This document shows positions 56,348 through 64,000 of a stretch of 64,000 nucleotides of DNA, piece by piece. A program made the translations under genes and the position numbers. Under the pieces are notes generated by a model, which ran no database searches, was not told the DNA's origin, and saw only the letters and a program-made list of their open reading frames with translations. Numbering within the stretch: position 1 is the stretch's first letter; each line of letters begins with the position of its first letter. Origin of the DNA: Flavisolibacter amylovorans (GTDB lineage Bacteria; Bacteroidota; Bacteroidia; Chitinophagales; Chitinophagaceae); the NCBI RefSeq assembly GCF_039541815.1, contig NZ_BAABGY010000019.1:1-64000 (forward strand), written 5' to 3'.

Positions 56348-56854
56348 GTGAAACCGTTCCTCCTCCTAGTGTTCCTGTTGCCGGTGCGGGCGACGGCGCA
56401 GGCCCTGCAGGGCACGCTTACCGACACGCGCTCGGGGAGTACCGTGCCTTTTGCGGGCTATTACCTGAAGGGTGCCGGCGGGCCGGCGCGCGGCACGAGC
56501 GCCGATGGCAACGGGCGGTTCCGCTTCGACGGCGTGGCGCCGGGAACCTATTCGCTTCGCTTTTCTGCAATCGGCTACCGCGATACCACGTTCACCGGCA
56601 TCCGTGTTGGCGGCGATACGACGCTCCGGCTCTTTTACGCCGACTACTGCGTGTATGCGGCTGCGCGCCAACACAAGACCTGCCCCGCCTGCCGCCGCAC
56701 CGACAAGGTGATCCCGATCCGCTACGGCCTGCCGGTTTCGCGTACCGGTAAGGACCCGGCCCGCGGCAACGGCACCCGCTTCCTGCTGGCGGGCTGCGAG
56801 GTCACGGGCTGCGACCCGGCCTGGTATTGCCGCCGCGACCAGACCCGGTTCTGA
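56348..56854 (+). CDS. Secreted carboxypeptidase-regulatory-like protein, Cys-rich C-terminus
   Basis: 168 residues from the GTG at 56348, the start of the signal peptide ('VKPFLLLVFLLPVRATAQ'). A CarboxypepD_reg-type domain follows ('ALQGTLTDTRSGSTVPFAGY', 'GTSADGNGRFRFDGVAPGTYSLRFSAIGY'). The last 50 residues carry five Cys, including 'CPAC' and 'CEVTGC', which may bind metal or form disulfides. The frame is open upstream to 56270, but that part is repeat DNA. Function unknown. Confidence 0.8.
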   Translation: MKPFLLLVFLLPVRATAQALQGTLTDTRSGSTVPFAGYYLKGAGGPARGTSADGNGRFRFDGVAPGTYSLRFSAIGYRDTTFTGIRVGGDTTLRLFYADYCVYAAARQHKTCPACRRTDKVIPIRYGLPVSRTGKDPARGNGTRFLLAGCEVTGCDPAWYCRRDQTRF

Positions 56855-57025
56855 TCGCTTCGTCGCCGACCTCCGGAGGCGGCCCTTTCCTGCAGCGATC
56901 GACGTTTCCGGTTCAGCAACCGCTTCCGGCACATCGGCATTTCACCTCATCAGCACATTATTTTGCCTGGCCGTTTCAACCATTCGAATCGCCCTGTTGT
57001 TTGTTCCCGGCAAAAACACCCCACT

Positions 57026-57733
57026 ATGAGATCATTTCTGAAAACCGCGCTGGGCGTACTCCTGCTCAGCCTGCCCTTTGCCTCCTGCGACAAAGACGAC
57101 GATGACGACGACGACACCCCTGCCGCCGGCAACGCGCGTGTGAACGTGGTACATGCCTCTCCCAACGGCCCGAACGTGGACGTACGTGTCAACAATGCGG
57201 TGGCGCTCAGCAACGTGGCCTACGGCGCCGCCTCAGGGTACCAGACCGTGACGGCCGGGAACACCAACATCAAGGTGTCGCCCACAGGCACCACTACCTA
57301 CGTGATCGACGCGAACGTAAACCTAGCGGCCAATATGAGCTACTCGGTGTTCGCCGTCGATTCCGTCAGCCGCATCAAAGCTGCCGTGGTCGGCGACGAC
57401 CTCACCGCTCCCGCCGCCGGCAAGGCGCATGTGCGCTTCCTGCACTTCAGCCCCAATGCCCCGGCGGTAGACATTGCCGTGACGGGTGGCGCCGTGTTGT
57501 TTGCCAACCGCTCCTTCAACGACCAGGCCACCAACGCCGCCGTCACCGGCTTCACGTCGGTGAATGCGGGTACCTACAACCTCGAGGTGCGCCTTGCCGG
57601 TCAGTCGGCGGCTGCGCTCGCCCTCCCGCCGGTGACGCTGGAGTCGGGCAAGATCTACACCGTGTATGCCAAAGGCTTCCTCGGCGGCACCGGTGCGCAG
57701 GCCCTTGGCGCCGGCATGTTCACCCACAACTAA
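57026..57733 (+). CDS. DUF4397 lipoprotein
   Basis: 235 residues from the ATG at 57026. The lipoprotein signal ends 'LPFASC', followed by an acidic stretch 'DKDDDDDDD' that is typical of surface-exported lipoproteins in Bacteroidota. Two DUF4397 beta sandwiches follow, each opening with 'ARVNVVHASPNGPNVDVRVN' or 'AHVRFLHFSPNAPAVDIAVT'. The domain is widespread on bacterial surfaces; its ligand is unknown. The acidic stretch right after Cys suggests export to the outer leaflet of the outer membrane. It has a perfect terminator. Confidence 0.93.
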   Translation: MRSFLKTALGVLLLSLPFASCDKDDDDDDDTPAAGNARVNVVHASPNGPNVDVRVNNAVALSNVAYGAASGYQTVTAGNTNIKVSPTGTTTYVIDANVNLAANMSYSVFAVDSVSRIKAAVVGDDLTAPAAGKAHVRFLHFSPNAPAVDIAVTGGAVLFANRSFNDQATNAAVTGFTSVNAGTYNLEVRLAGQSAAALALPPVTLESGKIYTVYAKGFLGGTGAQALGAGMFTHN

Positions 57734-57751
57734 GCAAAGCATCCCTACAAC

Positions 57752-57783
57752 AAAAATCCCCGGCCTATGCGCCGGGGATTTTT
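57752..57783 (+). terminator. Terminator of the DUF4397 gene
   Basis: Perfect 13-bp stem AAAAATCCCCGGC/GCCGGGGATTTTT with a 6-nt loop. Confidence 0.95.
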
Positions 57784-57925
57784 GCTGGAAGGCAGGGTGG
57801 TTTTTGTGTGGAGGCCCCGGAAGCCTTGAGGGCCACACCCGCAATCAGGCAGCCCTTCGTATCTTCCATAGCCGGCCAGAACCGCTCAAAGCCTTTTAAT
57901 ACTGTCCAAAACCCTCGTCCTGCTT

Positions 57926-58645
57926 ATGCGTGCCGCTACGCTCCGGAAGCCCTCCTATTTCCTGGTCTTCGCTCTCGTAGGCCTCGCAGCCACATTGGTG
58001 GGCTTCGCCCGCACCTTCTTCGTGCCCCTGGCCGCGGGCACCTTCACTGCGCCCATCGGCGTGCACATCCACGGGGCCTTCGCCTTTGCCTGGGTGCTCC
58101 TCTTCGTGCTGCAGGCAGCGCTGGTGCAGGCGCGTCGCTTCCAGGCCCACCGCACGATCGGCTACCTCGGGGGCGTCGTTGCCCTCGGCGTTTCGGTGAC
58201 CATGGTGCCGGCAGGCCTCTTCCAGGTAGACCGCGACCTGCGCCTCGGCCTCGGCGGTACCGCCTACTCGTCGATGCTGGGCATCCTTACCTCGGGAGCG
58301 CTTTTTCTCGGCCTCGTGATCGCCGGCATCGTGCACCGCCGGCGCGGGGCCCATCACAAGCGCTACCTGCTGCTCGCCACCATCGTGGTGCTGTGGCCTG
58401 CCTGGTTCCGCTTCCGTCATTATTTCCCGTCGGTGCCCCACCCGGAGATCTGGTTTGCCCTCGTGCTGGCCGACAGCCTGATCGTGATCGCCTGGGCCTG
58501 GGAGTACTACCGGTATCGCCGCATCCACCCGGTGTTGCTTTGGGGCGGCCTCCTCATCATCCTGGAGCAGTCGCTCGAGGTCTACCTGTTCGACAGTCCC
58601 GTATGGCGGCAGCTGGGCACGATCGTATACGGGCTTTTTACCTGA
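57926..58645 (+). CDS. Multi-pass membrane protein, unknown
   Basis: 239 residues with about seven hydrophobic spans ('YFLVFALVGLAATLVGFA', 'FAFAWVLLFVLQAALVQA', 'TIGYLGGVVALGVSVTMV', 'ILTSGALFLGLVIAGIV', 'YLLLATIVVLWPAWF', 'IWFALVLADSLIVIAWAW', 'VLLWGGLLIILEQSLEV'). Conserved-looking His residues sit at the start of span 2 ('VHIHGAF'), after it ('QAHRTIG') and in 'RRRGAHHKRY', which is reminiscent of heme-binding membrane proteins, but no family was assigned. The codon use is chromosomal. Confidence 0.75.
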   Translation: MRAATLRKPSYFLVFALVGLAATLVGFARTFFVPLAAGTFTAPIGVHIHGAFAFAWVLLFVLQAALVQARRFQAHRTIGYLGGVVALGVSVTMVPAGLFQVDRDLRLGLGGTAYSSMLGILTSGALFLGLVIAGIVHRRRGAHHKRYLLLATIVVLWPAWFRFRHYFPSVPHPEIWFALVLADSLIVIAWAWEYYRYRRIHPVLLWGGLLIILEQSLEVYLFDSPVWRQLGTIVYGLFT

Positions 58646-58651
58646 GCGCAT

Positions 58652-58678
58652 AAAAAAAGCCACGGAGGGATCCGTGGC
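58652..58678 (-). terminator. Minus-strand terminator between convergent genes
   Basis: GCCACGGA/TCCGTGGC, 4-nt loop, then seven T on the minus strand. It would stop transcription of the DUF4142 gene once it has passed the 265-bp repeat element. Confidence 0.75.
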
Positions 58679-58705
58679 TTCGTGGGTGTTGAGGCAAGGC
58701 TTAGC

Positions 58706-58970
58706 GGCTGTTTGAGTTAAATGAGCCTCAGAAAACACTGAGATAGTCGGCCGCACGCCGTCGGCTGAAGCCTTTAGCGCGGAGGCCGAAGCGGCCTTGA
58801 TGCACGACGGCACAACGGCGCGACGTGCAAAAACAATCTGTTCTTTTTACTTTTCGTCGTGCCTCCCGAAGCTTCGGGAGCGCCGTCGTGCCGTCGCGAC
58901 AGGGGCGTCAGCCCCGCTCTCCGCGCTTGAGCGGTCCGATGAACAGGGATCGAATAAGTTGAACAGACTC
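58706..58970. repeat. 265-bp element with GGCTGTTTGAGTTA end, copy B
   Basis: The left end is GGCTGTTTGAGTTA (58706-58719). The right end is a decayed inverse 'taagttgaacagactc' that touches the DUF4142 stop codon. The interior shares 'gacggcacaacggcgc' and 'ggggcgtcagccccgctc' with copies A and C, and also 'cccgaagcttcgggagcg' with copy C. Confidence 0.7.
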
Positions 58971-59588
58971 TTAGCGGCTTGCCCCGTTGTTCAATTCGGC
59001 GCGCTCGGCCTTCGCTATTTCGAGGTGCATCTTGATCACGGGCAGCGTGGCCTCGGCGAGCTTGCGCAGCGCCTTGTTCTTCGCGCGGGCCGACACGGTG
59101 GTCATGGTTTGCTGCAGCGCCTCGTGGCCCTTGACGCCGCTCTCGTCGAGGTAAAGCTGGTCGAGCTCGGTGCCCGAAAGCGCTTCCACCTGCTTCGTAA
59201 TGGCCTGGGCCGTAGCATCGGGCATCGCCGGCAGCGTGACGCCGGCCGCCGCGGCGATCTCCTTCAGCTTGTTGCTCACGCCGGTCTGCTCGTCCACTTC
59301 CGACTGGGCCAGCATCTTGACCGTCGGGTTGGTGGCGCGGGCCACCACCGCCTGGCTGATGAGGAGCTGCCGCATGCCACCCATGGCCACGCGCTCCATC
59401 AACTCGCGGTCTGTGGCCGAGGCCTTGTCCGTATCGGGCTTGATTTCGGCCACCTTCTGTGCTCCCTTCTCATTCGCTTTCCGGAACTTTTCTGTCGGCA
59501 CATTACCGACCTGGTCGGGCATCTCGCCCTGGGCCTGTACCGTTGCTCCTGCGCACAGCAGCGCTGCTGCCATCAATAGTGCTCTCAT
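58971..59588 (-). CDS. DUF4142 secreted protein
   Basis: 205 residues from the ATG complement at 59586-59588, with a signal peptide ending 'GATVQAQ'. The DUF4142 four-helix, ferritin-like region is visible: 'DRELMERVAMGGMRQLLISQAVVARATNPTVKMLAQSEVDEQTGVSNKLKEIAAAAGV' and 'GHEALQQTMTTVSARAKNKALRKLAEATLPVIKMHLEIA'. These periplasmic proteins are common in Bacteroidota and Proteobacteria and are induced by stress in some; their biochemical role is unknown. Confidence 0.92.
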   Translation of the reverse strand: MRALLMAAALLCAGATVQAQGEMPDQVGNVPTEKFRKANEKGAQKVAEIKPDTDKASATDRELMERVAMGGMRQLLISQAVVARATNPTVKMLAQSEVDEQTGVSNKLKEIAAAAGVTLPAMPDATAQAITKQVEALSGTELDQLYLDESGVKGHEALQQTMTTVSARAKNKALRKLAEATLPVIKMHLEIAKAERAELNNGASR

Positions 59589-59904
59589 GGTTTTTTGTTT
59601 AGGAAAACCGCGGCGCAAACCCTTTGCCAAGCCGCACTCAGCAGGAGCAGAAATTGGTGCCGGTGGAACGGGAAGCGCGGGCGTGCTGCCGGAGGCTTCA
59701 ACAAAGAGTGCCCTAATGCCGCGCTGCCGCTTCCTGGCTACGGCCCGGGTGCCGCCGCAGATCGGGCAGGAAAGAACCCAGGCCACCGGGAGCGATCGGT
59801 ATGCACAGGCGCCACACCGATGAGCCGCTGCCGGTAAGCGCCCGGATGGGTATCACCAGAGTCGGTGCACAGGCTCCAATCGATGTTGTATCTTGCCTGT
59901 ATTC

Positions 59905-60381
59905 ATGCCGACGCCAACCGTACATACCGAAGCCGAGTTTGTGGTGCGTGAGTCGCGGGTACTCAACGCGCTCATCACGATCGCCTTCGGCTTTATTTTC
60001 ATTGCCCTGGTGTTCAACTTTCTCGGCTGGCTGGCGCTCCTGATCTTCGGGCCGCCGCTGCTGGTGTTCCTGCTCCGCCGCAAAAGCGGGGGCACGGTGT
60101 TCCGCATCAACACACACGGCCTGTATTATTACGGTAAGCTCGTCACCGACTGGGATCATTTCGTAAGTGCCCGCGTGGTGGAGGAGGAGGCCACGGGCAA
60201 GTTCTCCGACTCTTTTCACCTCTACGTGCAGTATACCCGCGAAGACGGTAACGTTTACAAGCGCCGCTTCCCGCTCACCAACACGCAAGACAAAGCCGAA
60301 GAGGAGATCATCGCCGCCATCCGGAGGTTCAGCACCCCACCCCCAGCCCCTCCCGGAGCGGGAGGGGAGCCGTGGGCATAG
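59905..60381 (+). CDS. Membrane protein, PH-like domain, with repeat-encoded C-terminus
   Basis: 158 residues from the ATG at 59905. Two adjacent hydrophobic spans ('LNALITIAFGFIFIALVFNF', 'WLALLIFGPPLLVFLL') form a hairpin. The soluble part ('GGTVFRINTHGLYYYGKLVTDWDHFVSARVVEEEATG') looks like the small PH-like domain of bacterial membrane proteins. The last 16 residues, 'TPPPAPPGAGGEPWA' with the stop, are encoded by a copy of the CCCCTCTCC/GGAGAGGGG repeat family (60343-60378). The original C-terminus was probably nearer residue 143. Confidence 0.75.
   Translation: MPTPTVHTEAEFVVRESRVLNALITIAFGFIFIALVFNFLGWLALLIFGPPLLVFLLRRKSGGTVFRINTHGLYYYGKLVTDWDHFVSARVVEEEATGKFSDSFHLYVQYTREDGNVYKRRFPLTNTQDKAEEEIIAAIRRFSTPPPAPPGAGGEPWA
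60343..60378. repeat. CCCC(A/T)CCC...GGAGGGGAG palindromic repeat at the end of a coding sequence
   Basis: 'ccccacccccagcccctccc' then 'ggagcgggaggggagcc'. It supplies the last codons of the preceding gene. Same family as 3992, 5527 and 48712. Confidence 0.82.
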
Positions 60382-61069
60382 CAGGAGCACGCCAGTATTG
60401 AATACATCCCGGGTGCCGACGGCAACGGCTTCGCCACCAATGCAATAAAACCCGGTAGTGAATGCATCCCTAGGAACTGTGCCGATGCTTCGTTGCGGGC
60501 GCAAGGGATGCGCGCCTGGCAGCAATAGGTTTCATCAGATGACGCCACACCCCGTAGGGGTGCACGTTTGGTAGAAAAACGTACGGTTAAAGGGAACAGC
60601 ACCCAGTAGGGGTGCGCGTTAAAGGCATTGCGGAGGGGGCAAACAGGCAAACGATCTTTTGCCTTCCGTCCCATCATCCGCAACGCAAGCATCTTTCTTC
60701 CGATGGGTCATCTTGCGGGTGCTGCCCTTTTGGGTAACGCGCATCCCTTGCGTTGCCGGCAAATCATCGGGCGCAAACGCCCGGGGTGCAGCAACCCGAA
60801 TGCGAATGCCGGATTTGTCTGTGTAACGCCGCTTTCGGCAACGCATCCCCTGCCCCGGGAACGAAGCCGTCTGCAAGAGGATGCAGGTAATGCGAAAGGC
60901 GTTCCGGTGGGAGACGGCAATTCGAGTGTCTATCGGTTTTTAGGGATAGTCCCGCTGACGTTTCAAGATGCCCTCCTGATGCGCCCACTGCTTTACCGGC
61001 AACTCCGCCTATTGCCAAATCCCGATGGATGGGATGAACCGACTTGCGCGACAGCTTATATTCACGCTC
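60382..61069. repeat. Long intergenic region with several repeats
   Basis: No gene is supported. 60525-60640 contains two copies of an 'ccgtaggggtgcacg...ggtagaaaaacg' type repeat ('cacaccccgtaggggtgcac', 'cacccagtaggggtgcgcg'). 60440-60510 and 60720-60870 contain recurring 'gcaacgcatccc' and 'tgaatgcatccct' words. A frame that is open across 60628-61248 is composed of these words and has no protein character. Confidence 0.55.
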
Positions 61070-61345
61070 ATGAAGCGGCTCACGAACACCCGGCTCTCCT
61101 TCTTGATTGCCCTGGCCTACGTGGTAGCCGGCACGGTGTATGGCTACCGCTACTGGGTCGCGCTGGACGACAGTGGCCCCCTTACCGACGCCTTGCTTTA
61201 TTCCTTCTATCCCGCCGCCATGCCCGTGGGGCTATTCCTATGGTCTGAGCGCAATCCGCTTCCCTACACCCTGCTCACCGAGGCCGTGGTGCTCCTGCTG
61301 CTGTGGGGCCTGCTGCGCCTCCTGCTCGGGTGGCTGCGGCCCTGA
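61070..61345 (+). CDS. Small membrane protein, 91 residues
   Basis: From the ATG at 61070 ('MKRLTNTRLSFLIALAYVVA'). It has three probable spans, including 'ALLYSFYPAAMPVGLFLW' and 'LLTEAVVLLLLWGLLRLLLG'. Not recognised. It is followed after 57 bp by another small membrane protein gene on the same strand, and the two may be one transcript. Confidence 0.65.
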   Translation: MKRLTNTRLSFLIALAYVVAGTVYGYRYWVALDDSGPLTDALLYSFYPAAMPVGLFLWSERNPLPYTLLTEAVVLLLLWGLLRLLLGWLRP

Positions 61346-61401
61346 GGCGGCCGGCGTATCTTGCCGTCGGCAGCGCACACAACCGCTCCGCTCACCCATC
61401 G

Positions 61402-61632
61402 ATGCGTACCCTCACCCGCATACTCGCCCTGCTCGTTACCCTGGTGGCGGCCCTCCTGTGGGGCGTCGTGATCGACTGCTTTCTTTCGGCGCGCGGCCGT
61501 ACGATGGGCAACGAGGAATATGGATTCTATTCGTTCTTTCTCGTGCTCGCCCTGCTTTGCACCCTGCCCGCCGCAGGGCTCTGGTATGGGCTGTTGCGGA
61601 AGCGCCGTGCCGGGGGGACCGGGAAACGCTGA
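61402..61632 (+). CDS. Small membrane protein, 76 residues
   Basis: From the ATG at 61402: 'MRTLTRILALLVTLVAALLW' is the first span and 'FFLVLALLCTLPAAGLWYGL' the second, with a basic tail 'RKRRAGGTGKR'. Not recognised. It is on the same strand as, and near, three other short genes (61070, 61669, 62319). Confidence 0.65.
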   Translation: MRTLTRILALLVTLVAALLWGVVIDCFLSARGRTMGNEEYGFYSFFLVLALLCTLPAAGLWYGLLRKRRAGGTGKR

Positions 61633-61668
61633 TGCCGCCGGGGCGAATGCCTATCTTTAAGACACGCT

Positions 61669-62307
61669 ATGAAACGCCTCCTCCTGCTTTGCCTCTTACT
61701 GGGCAGCACCGTGGCTGCCGGCGCGCAGGCGCCGCGCCGCGAGCCGCCTCCACCGCCCCCGCCTACGAGTGCCGACGGCGACCCCCGCTGCCGCCACGTG
61801 GCGCGGTATACCACCGCCCAGCGCCGCCGCTTCTACCCGTTCCGCAACGCCGATACGGTGCGCCTCGTGTCGTTCCGGTATCATTGCCGTAACTACCCGG
61901 TAGGCGCCGGCGGCCTCCGGCGCGACAGCCTCGTGGAAAGCGTGGCGCTGACGCGCGCCGAAACCGACGCGCTCACCGATCTGCTCTACAACCGCGTCTA
62001 CCGAGGGCGGATCCACATCCTTTCGGTAACGGGCTGCTTCGTGCCGCGCAATGCCCTCGTGTTCCTCGACCGCGCAGGCAATGTAACGGCGTGGATCCTG
62101 CTTTGCTTTCACTGTCACAACTACGAGCCTTCGTCAGGCAAGGTGCGTTGGGGCGACGCCTGCAGCGATAAGATTGAGGAGCTGCGCCGCTTCTTCCGGA
62201 AGAAGGGACTTCAGTTCGGCACCGACCGCTCCATAGAGCGTTACCCCGGCGAAACCTTCGGCGACGTGCTCGTGCCCCCGGCCGAAGGCAGCGCCCCTCA
62301 CCCCTGA
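61669..62307 (+). CDS. Hypothetical secreted protein with Pro stretch
   Basis: 212 residues. The signal peptide ends 'STVAAGAQ'. A poly-Pro stretch of seven follows (26-32). The mature domain has 'ADTVRLVSFRYHCRNYPVGA' and 'WILLCFHCHNYEPSSGKVRW' with several Cys. Not recognised, though 'VALTRAETDALTDLLYN' and the Cys spacing suggest a small enzyme-like or disulfide-rich fold. The start of the next gene is 12 bp past its stop. Confidence 0.7.
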   Translation: MKRLLLLCLLLGSTVAAGAQAPRREPPPPPPPTSADGDPRCRHVARYTTAQRRRFYPFRNADTVRLVSFRYHCRNYPVGAGGLRRDSLVESVALTRAETDALTDLLYNRVYRGRIHILSVTGCFVPRNALVFLDRAGNVTAWILLCFHCHNYEPSSGKVRWGDACSDKIEELRRFFRKKGLQFGTDRSIERYPGETFGDVLVPPAEGSAPHP

Positions 62308-62318
62308 CACCCGTAACC

Positions 62319-62756
62319 ATGATCGATCAACTCCCCTCCTTTGCCCCGATGCTGGCCGCGCGCCGCGCCGACGGTTCCGAGCCGACAGACGTTTATACGG
62401 CCCTCGCCGCCGAGCTCGCACGCGGCGGCACCCATGCCGCCAAGGGCCGCGCCGCCTTTATCCGCGACCAGTGTGCCGGCTTCGGGGGCAAGGCCGTCTT
62501 TGCCAAATACCGCGATGCCTGGGGGTTTCCGAAAGGCGATGCGGTGACGCTCGCCGACTTCCGCCGCGGCTTTCTCTACCGCTTCCGCGACAGCGGCGAT
62601 GCCGCCCTGCGGGCCTGGTTCCTGGCAGCGCCGGAGGCCCGCGCCGTGCGCCGCTACGAGCGCTGGAGCTCCGATGCCGGCTTTCCGCAGTGCGTGGCGG
62701 TGCACGAAGGGAGCTATGAAGAGCTGGAAGCCGTTTTGAGATCGGGCGCGGCCTGA
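62319..62756 (+). CDS. Hypothetical protein, 145 residues
   Basis: Soluble and Ala/Arg-rich; no signal peptide. 'AAKGRAAFIRDQCAGFGGKA' and 'YRFRDSGDAALRAWFLAAPEARAVRRYERW' look helical. Not recognised. It is 12 bp downstream of the secreted protein gene, so the two are probably co-transcribed. A repeat element (copy C) begins right at the stop codon. Confidence 0.65.
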   Translation: MIDQLPSFAPMLAARRADGSEPTDVYTALAAELARGGTHAAKGRAAFIRDQCAGFGGKAVFAKYRDAWGFPKGDAVTLADFRRGFLYRFRDSGDAALRAWFLAAPEARAVRRYERWSSDAGFPQCVAVHEGSYEELEAVLRSGAA

Positions 62757-62936
62757 GCGGTTATTTGAATAATGTACTTTCCAAAAGCGCTAAAATGGTC
62801 GGCCGCAGGCGGCCTCTGCGCGCAACGGCGCTCCCGAAGCTTCGGGAGCGCCGTCGTGTCGTAGTGCAAAGGGGCGAAAGCCCCGCTTCCCGTGCTTGCA
62901 CGGCTAGCTATCAAGATGGTGAATCACTCAAACAGC
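62757..62936. repeat. 180-bp element of the GGCTGTTTGAGT family, copy C
   Basis: The left end GCGGTTATTTGAATAA is decayed; the right end CACTCAAACAGCC is intact. The interior has GGTCGGCCGCAGGCGGCC, 'cccgaagcttcgggagcg' and a 'ggggcgaaagccccgctt' hairpin. It touches the stop codon at 62754-62756. Confidence 0.7.
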
Positions 62937-63101
62937 CACTGAGAATACGTGAAGTTTAAAGCGTCAGGCCCCGCCGGGGCGGAGTAAACTGCGAGGAGGA
63001 AAGTTCTGTTGCCGGACACTTTACCTCACGCTTCATTCCTCACGGATCACGACACGCGGCGGGGCGATCGCTTCCGGGACGACTTCCTAACTTTATCCTG
63101 C
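62937..63101. other. Short intergenic region
   Basis: It contains a small palindrome 'gccccgccggggc' (near 62970) and no gene. 'gcgaggaggaaagttc' here is not part of an RNase P RNA. Confidence 0.4.
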
Positions 63102-63668
63102 ATGAGACGCCTTTTCCCCTACACCCTGCTGTTCGTGCTGGCTGCCTGCGGCGGCAGCGAAGGCCGTATCGCTACGGAGCCCCCGAAGGTGGCGGCCGCC
63201 CCCGGTTCCGCTGCCCCGGATACCCCGGCCCTGGCACCACCGCGGGCTGCCGACTCCACGGTGCCGGCCGGGAACGAATACGTGACCTGCTACGTGCTGG
63301 TGGCGGATACCGGCATGCAGTATGCCCCGCTGCGTGCGTCGATGATGGACCTGCGCGGGCCGCTGCGCCAGGAGGTAGACACCATGGGCCGCGGCTGGAA
63401 CGCCGCAAAAGCGCTCATTGCCCTGCCCGACAACGACGAGGACGAGATTTACGCCGGCGACTACTACCCACGCCGCTACCCGACCACGACCCTTAGCCTC
63501 GAGTACCTGGACTTCTACGATACGGCGGCCCCCGAAAAGCGCATCGCCGTAGTGGCCGGTATCTACGAGTCGAAGGCCGGCGCCGACAGCGCGCTCCGGG
63601 TGCTGCGGCCCCTGCGCCCCGGGGCTTTCGTGCTGAAGTCGGAGATCTACATGGGCTGCATGCATTGA
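63102..63668 (+). CDS. Hypothetical lipoprotein, 188 residues
   Basis: From the ATG at 63102; the lipoprotein signal ends 'VLAAC', then 'GGSEGRIATEPP'. A Pro/Ala-rich linker of about 40 residues leads to the main domain, with 'EYVTCYVLVADTGMQYAPLR' and 'KRIAVVAGIYESKAGADSALRVLRPLRPGAFVLKSEIYMGCMH'. The last block recalls a SPOR-like fold by its pattern, but I would not assign it. Probably periplasmic. It is in line with the gene at 63813. Confidence 0.72.
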   Translation: MRRLFPYTLLFVLAACGGSEGRIATEPPKVAAAPGSAAPDTPALAPPRAADSTVPAGNEYVTCYVLVADTGMQYAPLRASMMDLRGPLRQEVDTMGRGWNAAKALIALPDNDEDEIYAGDYYPRRYPTTTLSLEYLDFYDTAAPEKRIAVVAGIYESKAGADSALRVLRPLRPGAFVLKSEIYMGCMH

Positions 63669-63812
63669 TCTTCTCGATGAAATCATGCTGAATGACGTAT
63701 GTTCCATCTGCCTTGCTCCTCCGCCTGTTTCACCCCGCCGAAGCTTTCGCGGCACACGCGGCTGTATGGCGGAACGGGCCGGCATTCGTATCTTAAAGCA
63801 CAATCCCTCATC

Positions 63813-64000
63813 ATGAAACCACTGGTTACCTTTTTGCTATGGTCTGCGCTGGCCAGCCCCGCCGTTGCGCAGGACGCCGCCCTCGAAGCCCCCGTACGCC
63901 GCTTTTTTGAAGGCTTGTCGCAGCTGAACGACTCGCTCGTGCGCAGCACGGTCACCGGCGATTTCCAGCTGCTGGAAGTAGGCGAAGTCTGGACGCTCGA
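63813..64000 (+). CDS. NTF2-like secreted protein, partial at window end
   Basis: 62 codons from the ATG at 63813 to the edge. The signal peptide ends 'LASPAVAQ'. The mature start 'APVRRFFEGLSQLNDSLVRSTVTGDFQLLEVGEVWTL' matches the first helix and strand of nuclear transport factor 2/SnoaL-like domains. This fold binds small ligands in a conical pocket. The rest lies beyond the window. Confidence 0.75.
   Translation, partial: MKPLVTFLLWSALASPAVAQDAALEAPVRRFFEGLSQLNDSLVRSTVTGDFQLLEVGEVWTL

Noticed and set aside
60628..61248. A 206-codon open frame in the repeat region
   Set aside because: It is made of recurring repeat words and overlaps the start of a better membrane-protein gene.
62985..63010. 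'gaggaggaaagttc' as the start of an RNase P RNA
   Set aside because: The rest of the conserved P4 and specificity regions is absent and the next gene starts within 100 bp.

Overview
The window reads as a chromosomal stretch of a GC-rich member of the Bacteroidota, most likely in or near Chitinophagaceae. The signs are two large secreted proteins with the 'PNNDGxND' C-terminal domain of type B type IX secretion cargo, several Bacteroidota families (DUF4920, DUF4142, DUF4397, DUF4269), many small lipoproteins, a RecA of 333 residues and a single-chain E1 alpha/beta 2-oxoacid dehydrogenase. Genus-level placement is inference only.

Layout. 1-309 is the start of an IS110-family transposase cut by the window edge, with a large hairpin in its upstream DNA. 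943-29165 is mostly ordinary chromosome: recA, dnaN, recX, a cytosolic trypsin-like protease, two type IX adhesin-like proteins (9927-16128), a VIT/vWA lipoprotein, an omega-amidase-like hydrolase, an S41 protease, thiL, an inositol-monophosphatase-family enzyme and an M19 dipeptidase.

29415-45996 is a 16.6-kb mobile element, and is the most interesting part. It begins and ends with a 16-bp inverted repeat (GGTAGTGTRTCATTTT) and is flanked by an exact 9-bp duplication (AGAGTCCGG). The 14-bp core motif recurs once more inside each end, exactly 47 bp inward on both sides. The element is visibly AT-richer than its flanks and carries an IS1-family DDE transposase. Between a 296-aa unknown gene and the transposase lies a 580-bp non-coding region with two perfect hairpins and two tandem copies of an ~81-nt cloverleaf-like (tRNA-like) RNA whose stems are kept by compensatory changes. 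The cargo holds a single-chain restriction-modification protein, a coiled-coil plus AbiV-like HEPN gene pair, a DNA/RNA non-specific endonuclease, two paralogous single-domain response regulators, a lipoprotein esterase, a MerR/B12-domain regulator and several very small membrane or helical proteins. Many cargo genes end in their own long perfect hairpin. I read the whole as a defence- and regulation-carrying transposon.

46006-64000 returns to GC-rich chromosome: a DUF4269 nucleotidyltransferase-like gene, the fused E1 gene, a DsbA-family protein, polA, a four-helix-bundle protein, a methyltransferase, DUF4397 and DUF4142 proteins and a run of small secreted or membrane proteins, ending in a partial NTF2-like secreted protein.

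The intergenic DNA is crowded with dispersed repeats: at least eight vocabularies of 7-10-bp quasi-tandem words, palindromic elements of 170-265 bp that sit against stop codons, and short palindromes used as terminators. One palindromic family (CCCCTCTCC/GGAGAGGGG) has entered coding sequence: in frame in the linker of the E1 fusion and at the C-terminus of the gene at 59905-60381. No rRNA, canonical tRNA or CRISPR array was seen.
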